Below are positions 60,437 to 64,000 of a stretch of 64,000 nucleotides of DNA, piece after piece; within the stretch, counting starts at the first letter, position 1; each line of letters starts with the position of its first letter. Made by a program: the position numbers and the translations under genes. The DNA lies in assembly GCF_043497005.1 (NCBI RefSeq), contig NZ_JBIEKE010000003.1, positions 1 to 64,000 on the forward strand. The letters are read 5' to 3'. The DNA is from Halobacillus_A sp043497005 (GTDB taxonomy: Bacteria; Bacillota; Bacilli; Bacillales; Halobacillaceae). The notes beneath the pieces were generated by a model. That model did no database searches. It saw only the letters and a program-made list of their open reading frames with translations, and was not told the DNA's origin.

Positions 60437-62023
60437 TTATAATATACCGGCTGGTGAAAACAGAACGTAAATCAAAATCATAGCCATTGTTGCTGCAATA
60501 CCTACTGGATAAACGAGCTTCCATGGTTTCATATCTACTTTAGCTTTTTCTTCTAATACGAATGCTGTGTCACGAGGCCAGAACTTCCCGATTACTACCA
60601 TTAATCCCGTACAAACGACGAACAAAACTCCTAAAATGTGCAAGAAATGAATCCCTGTATCCCAAAAGAGCTGAGTGATGGCATACACAGTAATAAATAG
60701 AAATAAAGAAATTTTTGCTGCAATCGCAGGGACTCGCTTCGTTAAATAGCCAACAATGAGTACTGTGAAAATAGGTACATTATAGAACCCGTTTACAATC
60801 TGCAAGTACTGGAAAAAACCTTGCGGGACTTTATCAATTAGTGGAGCAAGACACATAGCAAAAAGGGCTAATATGATCCCTACATATTTTCCTTTTCTTA
60901 CAATCTCTCGATCTGGCGCACTTGGTTTAAAGTAAGGTTTATAAATATTTAAAGATATTAAAGTAACAGAAGAGTTTAGAGCTGAATTGAATGAGGACAA
61001 AATAGCACCAAACAATACAGCAGCAAAGAATCCAACGAGAGGAGTCGGCAAAACCTCCCCTACAAGCATCGGGTAAGCATCCGCAGATTCAATGTCGGGG
61101 CCAAACATATTGTAAGCAATAATCCCTGGAAGAATTAAAAACACAGGACCAAACAGCTTAAGAAATGCGGCAATTAATACCCCTTTTTGACCTTCTTTTA
61201 AATTTTTAGCTGCGATCGCTCTTTGCATAATATGCTGAGCTGTTCCCCAATAAAATAGATTAACTAGTAACATTCCTGTGACCATCGTACTAAAAGGTAC
61301 CGGACTATCTGCACCTCCTATTGAATTTAACTTCTCAGGAGAGTTTTCCATGATTGTGTTGAACCCGCTTCCAATCGATCCATCACCTAATGCATAAAGA
61401 CCAAGAACAGGAATGAGCAGCCCGCCTAATAACAAACCAACCCCATTAATAGAGTCCGAAACAGCTACGGCTTTAAGTCCGCCAAAAACAGCATAAATGG
61501 AACCTACAATTCCAATTGCAAATACGGTTATCCATAAACCAGCTGTTCGACTGACGCCTAACACTTCAGGGATATCAAACATTCCATTGATAGCTACTGC
61601 ACCAGAGTAGAGAATCGGCGGCAGTAAATTAAATACGTAACCAAACAAGAATAAGACTGTCACAATCTGTTTAGTTCCAAAATCATATCGATCTTCTAGA
61701 AAGTCAGGAATCGTGGTTATACCGCCTTTTAAATATCGAGGAAGCAAGAAAAAAGCCACGATTACTAAGGCAATGGCAGATCCTACTTCCCACCCCATAA
61801 CCGCCAGCGTATCTGTAAAGCCCTGCTGGTTTAATCCGATAAGCTGCTCGGTCGATAAGTTTGTCAACATGAGAGAACCTGCAATTACCCAGGCTCCGAG
61901 GTTTCTTCCTCCTAGAAAATACCCGTCTTGTGAAGCCAGGTTTTCTTTACGAGTAAGTAGATATGAAATGAGGGCAACCATTCCTGTAAAAAACAAAAAC
62001 GATAAAATAGTCAGTGCATTCAT
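60437..62023 (-). CDS. Sodium:solute symporter (SSS family, sugar type)
   Basis: 528 residues, about 14 membrane segments. SSS signatures include GGRNLGAWVIAGSLMLTNLS at the start and AVLFGAILSSFNSALNSSVTLIS, with the sodium-site Ser/Ala residues. Closest in feel to Na+/glucose-type SSS proteins. AAAAGGAGAGAG precedes the ATG. Substrate unknown. A halophile would use the sodium gradient for uptake. Confidence 0.88.
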   Translation of the reverse strand: MNALTILSFLFFTGMVALISYLLTRKENLASQDGYFLGGRNLGAWVIAGSLMLTNLSTEQLIGLNQQGFTDTLAVMGWEVGSAIALVIVAFFLLPRYLKGGITTIPDFLEDRYDFGTKQIVTVLFLFGYVFNLLPPILYSGAVAINGMFDIPEVLGVSRTAGLWITVFAIGIVGSIYAVFGGLKAVAVSDSINGVGLLLGGLLIPVLGLYALGDGSIGSGFNTIMENSPEKLNSIGGADSPVPFSTMVTGMLLVNLFYWGTAQHIMQRAIAAKNLKEGQKGVLIAAFLKLFGPVFLILPGIIAYNMFGPDIESADAYPMLVGEVLPTPLVGFFAAVLFGAILSSFNSALNSSVTLISLNIYKPYFKPSAPDREIVRKGKYVGIILALFAMCLAPLIDKVPQGFFQYLQIVNGFYNVPIFTVLIVGYLTKRVPAIAAKISLFLFITVYAITQLFWDTGIHFLHILGVLFVVCTGLMVVIGKFWPRDTAFVLEEKAKVDMKPWKLVYPVGIAATMAMILIYVLFSPAGIL

Positions 62024-62363
62024 CTATTCTCTCTCCTTTTATGTATGCAGTATCAAAGTTGTCGCTAACCTATGTATGCGTTTTAATACTTGTTGTACAT
62101 TCTATCTTTTAATATGTAAGCGATTCAATGGTAAAAATATAATTGAAAAATGCACTTTTTTGCTTTATTAATGAATTAAAAATCGTTTCTTTGCTCCCAT
62201 TTACAAGCTGGATAGTAACTCTTCAATGCTTTATAGTATTTTGATAGATTAGAGAATTCACTTTTTTGCTCTACAGAGGATCTATCACTTTAACAGTTTA
62301 CAAATATCGTTTCTTCGGCTACCATAAAAACTGAATCACTTAAACTGCATAACATTTCGTCAA

Positions 62364-62528
62364 GCACTAGGGGAGCTGTGTCACACGGCTGAGAGGAGAA
62401 GGCTCCGACCCTTATTACCCGAACTAGATAATACTAGCGTGGGGAAGTGCAGTCGACTTTCGTAGGTATTATTATAAGTAAAGCCTTATTCGATTGTAGA
62501 CTGCATTCCCATGGGATGCAGTTTTTTT
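62364..62528 (+). promoter_or_regulatory. TPP riboswitch with terminator
   Basis: P1 GCACT/AGTGC (62364, 62446-62450) encloses the thi-box: GGGGAGC, GGCTGAGAGG and GACCCTTATTACC, then GAACTAGATAATACTAGCGTGGGG. The terminator ACTGCAT..ATGCAGT plus Ts is at 62500-62528. TGCAGTC at 62448 can pair with GACTGCA of the terminator, an antiterminator: TPP binding favours termination. The stretch 62024-62363 shows no gene. Confidence 0.95.
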
Positions 62529-62556
62529 GTGCTTCAAAATCGAAGGAGGGAAAAGA

Positions 62557-63159
62557 ATGAACGAAAAATGTGAAAATTCACGTGTTGCAGGGTGCTCCTT
62601 TTCGGTCCACCCCATGTCTGATCACTTTATTAAACATATTCTTGATAGCTTAAAAGAGGTGGATACATCGAAGGTTTGGCTTCACACCGATAATGTAACA
62701 ACAACGATTCGCGGAAGAATGGAACAAGTATTTGATGTGACAAAAGCGATTTTGCTTACAATTGCGAAAAGCGGGGTTCACGTGGCTTTTCAAGGAACGT
62801 ATTCGATTGGCTGCCCGGGAGATTCCGCTGGGGATGTGTATATGGCGGAAACCAGCGAACGTGCAAATGAACACTTCGTTCACACGATTCAACAGCCTAT
62901 TGCAGCTAAGTTCTCACTCTATCCAATGGGCGGTGGTAACTATATGGATACGATTTATCAGCAGATTGAACACATGAAGGAAAACGGAGTAAATGTTTCA
63001 CCTGCTCATTACTCCACCAGACTGGACGGGGATACGAATCTAATTTTCACTGGACTGGAAAACGTTTTTCGTGAAACGGAACAAAACGGCTCTTCCCATA
63101 CGGTCATGACAGTAACGGTTTCAGCCAACAGTCCTTCAACAAAGGAGAATGATGCATGA
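62557..63159 (+). CDS. ykoF: Thiamine/HMP-binding protein YkoF
   Basis: About 200 residues with two YkoF/ThiS-like ferredoxin-type modules. The conserved GCSFSVHPMSDHF and CVAFQGTYSIGCPGD-like region mark it. In B. subtilis it binds the pyrimidine of thiamine in the YkoFEDC uptake system. Start at 62557 follows GAAGGAGGG. Overlaps ykoE by ATGA. Confidence 0.9.
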   Translation: MNEKCENSRVAGCSFSVHPMSDHFIKHILDSLKEVDTSKVWLHTDNVTTTIRGRMEQVFDVTKAILLTIAKSGVHVAFQGTYSIGCPGDSAGDVYMAETSERANEHFVHTIQQPIAAKFSLYPMGGGNYMDTIYQQIEHMKENGVNVSPAHYSTRLDGDTNLIFTGLENVFRETEQNGSSHTVMTVTVSANSPSTKENDA

Positions 63160-63734
63160 AGAACTGGAGACTAAAAGAAATTGTTGTAATGTCAGCCTTA
63201 TCAGTTGTGTTCGCTGTCGTTTATTTAGCTTTTTTACCTGTAGGAAAAGTACTCGTAGGTTTTTTCGGTCCAATTGGGTATGATTTCATTTTCGGCATTT
63301 GGTTTATCGTTTCCATCATTGCTGCCTATATTATCCGTAAGCCTGGTGCCGCATTTTTATCAGAAACGATTGCAGCCACTATCGAAGTTCTGCTTGGGAA
63401 TGCATTAGGACCTATGCTTATCATAACCGGTATAGTTCAAGGCTTAGGTGCGGAATCGGCATTTGCAATGACGCGATATAAATACTACAACGTGCAAACA
63501 TTAATGCTCGCAGGTGTTATGGCAGCTGTCTTCAGCTTTGTTTGGGGATATTTCACGTCTGGTTATGCTGCTCTCAGTTCTGCCTATGTGTTAGCAATGC
63601 TCGTGACCCGGATGATTAGCGGAGCCATTATTTCAGGACTGCTAGGAAAAGCATTAAGTGATGCGTTAGCAAAAACCGGGGTTCTCTCAAGTTTTGCTCT
63701 AGGTAAAGAACAACGAAGGAAGAAAGCCGCATGA
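63156..63734 (+). CDS. ykoE: Thiamine precursor transporter S-component YkoE
   Basis: 192 residues and five to six hydrophobic helices (LKEIVVMSALSVVFAVVYLA; FIFGIWFIVSIIAAYIIRK and others). ECF-type substrate-binding membrane component. Overlaps both neighbours by ATGA, so it belongs to one tightly coupled operon. Confidence 0.88.
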   Translation: MKNWRLKEIVVMSALSVVFAVVYLAFLPVGKVLVGFFGPIGYDFIFGIWFIVSIIAAYIIRKPGAAFLSETIAATIEVLLGNALGPMLIITGIVQGLGAESAFAMTRYKYYNVQTLMLAGVMAAVFSFVWGYFTSGYAALSSAYVLAMLVTRMISGAIISGLLGKALSDALAKTGVLSSFALGKEQRRKKAA

Positions 63735-64000
63735 GGAAAGAAATAATTCAAATAGACAACCTTTCTCTCTATTATGAAGAAGAGGAAACTCCAGTTATTA
63801 AAAACCTTCATTTCAACGTGAAGGAAGGAGACAGTATGCTGGTTTTAGGTCCAAGCGGCTCTGGGAAAAGCTCTCTTATACAGTGTTTAAATGGACTTTT
63901 TCCAAGAGAGCTGGATGGTCATATGGAAGGTCAAGTCACCATTCACGGAAAAGATTCACGCCATTATAAACCCGGTGAAATTAGTAAGCATGTTGGAGTG
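63731..64000 (+). CDS. ykoD: ATP-binding protein YkoD, N-terminal part
   Basis: Cut off by the right edge after about 90 residues. The Walker A motif is VLGPSGSGKSS in the frame beginning MRKEIIQIDNLSLY. Part of the ECF energising module; YkoD has two ATPase halves and its partner ykoC should follow outside the window. Confidence 0.88.
   Translation, partial: MRKEIIQIDNLSLYYEEEETPVIKNLHFNVKEGDSMLVLGPSGSGKSSLIQCLNGLFPRELDGHMEGQVTIHGKDSRHYKPGEISKHVGV

Noticed and set aside
1..64000. CRISPR arrays, prophage genes or full insertion sequences
   Set aside because: No spaced direct repeats of array type, no transposase and no phage structural genes were seen.

Overview
The window is chromosomal DNA of a spore-forming, moderately halophilic Firmicute of the family Bacillaceae, close to Halobacillus, Pontibacillus or Virgibacillus. 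Three things point there. Positions 350-23271 carry an order of genes known from Bacillus subtilis (ygxA, ygzB, perR, bcp/ygaF, gsaB/hemL, ygaE, ygaD, ygaC, sspE, yfhS, mutY, yfhP, yfhJ, sspK, yfhH, recX, yfhF). Spore proteins are present (SspE, SspK). There is a complete ectABC operon for the compatible solute ectoine. Species is not determinable from the sequence alone.

Layout. 1-349: first bases of a 16S rRNA gene running off the left edge on the minus strand, with tandem rrn promoters. 350-10666: PerR, cobalamin adenosyltransferase, peroxiredoxin, haem synthesis (HemL), an ABC exporter and the YgaC phosphatase. 7.8-8.3 kb is packed with intergenic repeats. 10.8-16.8 kb: spore proteins, a LysM-NlpC/P60 hydrolase, MutY and small Yfh proteins. 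16.9-20.4 kb: glucose PTS (ptsH, ptsG) with its antiterminator glcT and a RAT/terminator. 20.5-29.5 kb: HAD hydrolase, RecX, YfhF, an amidohydrolase, a 5'-truncated sortase, a GNAT acetyltransferase behind a long structured leader, and a YteA-like protein. 29.6-32.8 kb: reverse transsulfuration operon yrrT-luxS-mccA-mccB. 33.4-36.3 kb: DEAD-box helicase and LysM-M14 peptidoglycan peptidase. 36.4-39.3 kb: argGH under an arginine T-box. 39.5-45.6 kb: accessory mix (copper-binding four-helix protein, frameshifted flavodoxin-type reductase, methyltransferase, MFS exporter, acidic lipoprotein with an apparent AUU start, DUF692/MNIO protein, metallophosphoesterase). 45.8-51.1 kb: mannitol operon mtlA-mtlR-mtlF-mtlD. 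51.6-53.9 kb: ectABC. 54-56.5 kb: VOC protein, two tiny holin-like toxin genes, PP-loop ATPase. 56.6-62.0 kb: BASS transporter with an FAD-linked oxidase, AraC regulator, sodium/solute symporter. 62.3-64.0 kb: TPP riboswitch and ykoFED, cut by the right edge.

How genes work together. ptsG, ptsH and glcT form a glucose uptake module. The mtl genes import mannitol and convert it to fructose-6-phosphate. yrrT-luxS-mccAB recycle S-adenosylhomocysteine/homocysteine to cysteine. ectABC make ectoine from aspartate semialdehyde. ykoFED take up a thiamine precursor.

Most notable signals: a compact candidate type I toxin-antitoxin locus at 56147-56372 with a consensus antisense promoter, a second holin-like toxin at 54618-54710, a 190-nt leader at 25425-25616 with mutually exclusive pairings that would hide the ribosome binding site of an acetyltransferase, a four-copy dyad repeat with a covarying base pair, and a MITE-like insertion that duplicated a terminator hairpin.
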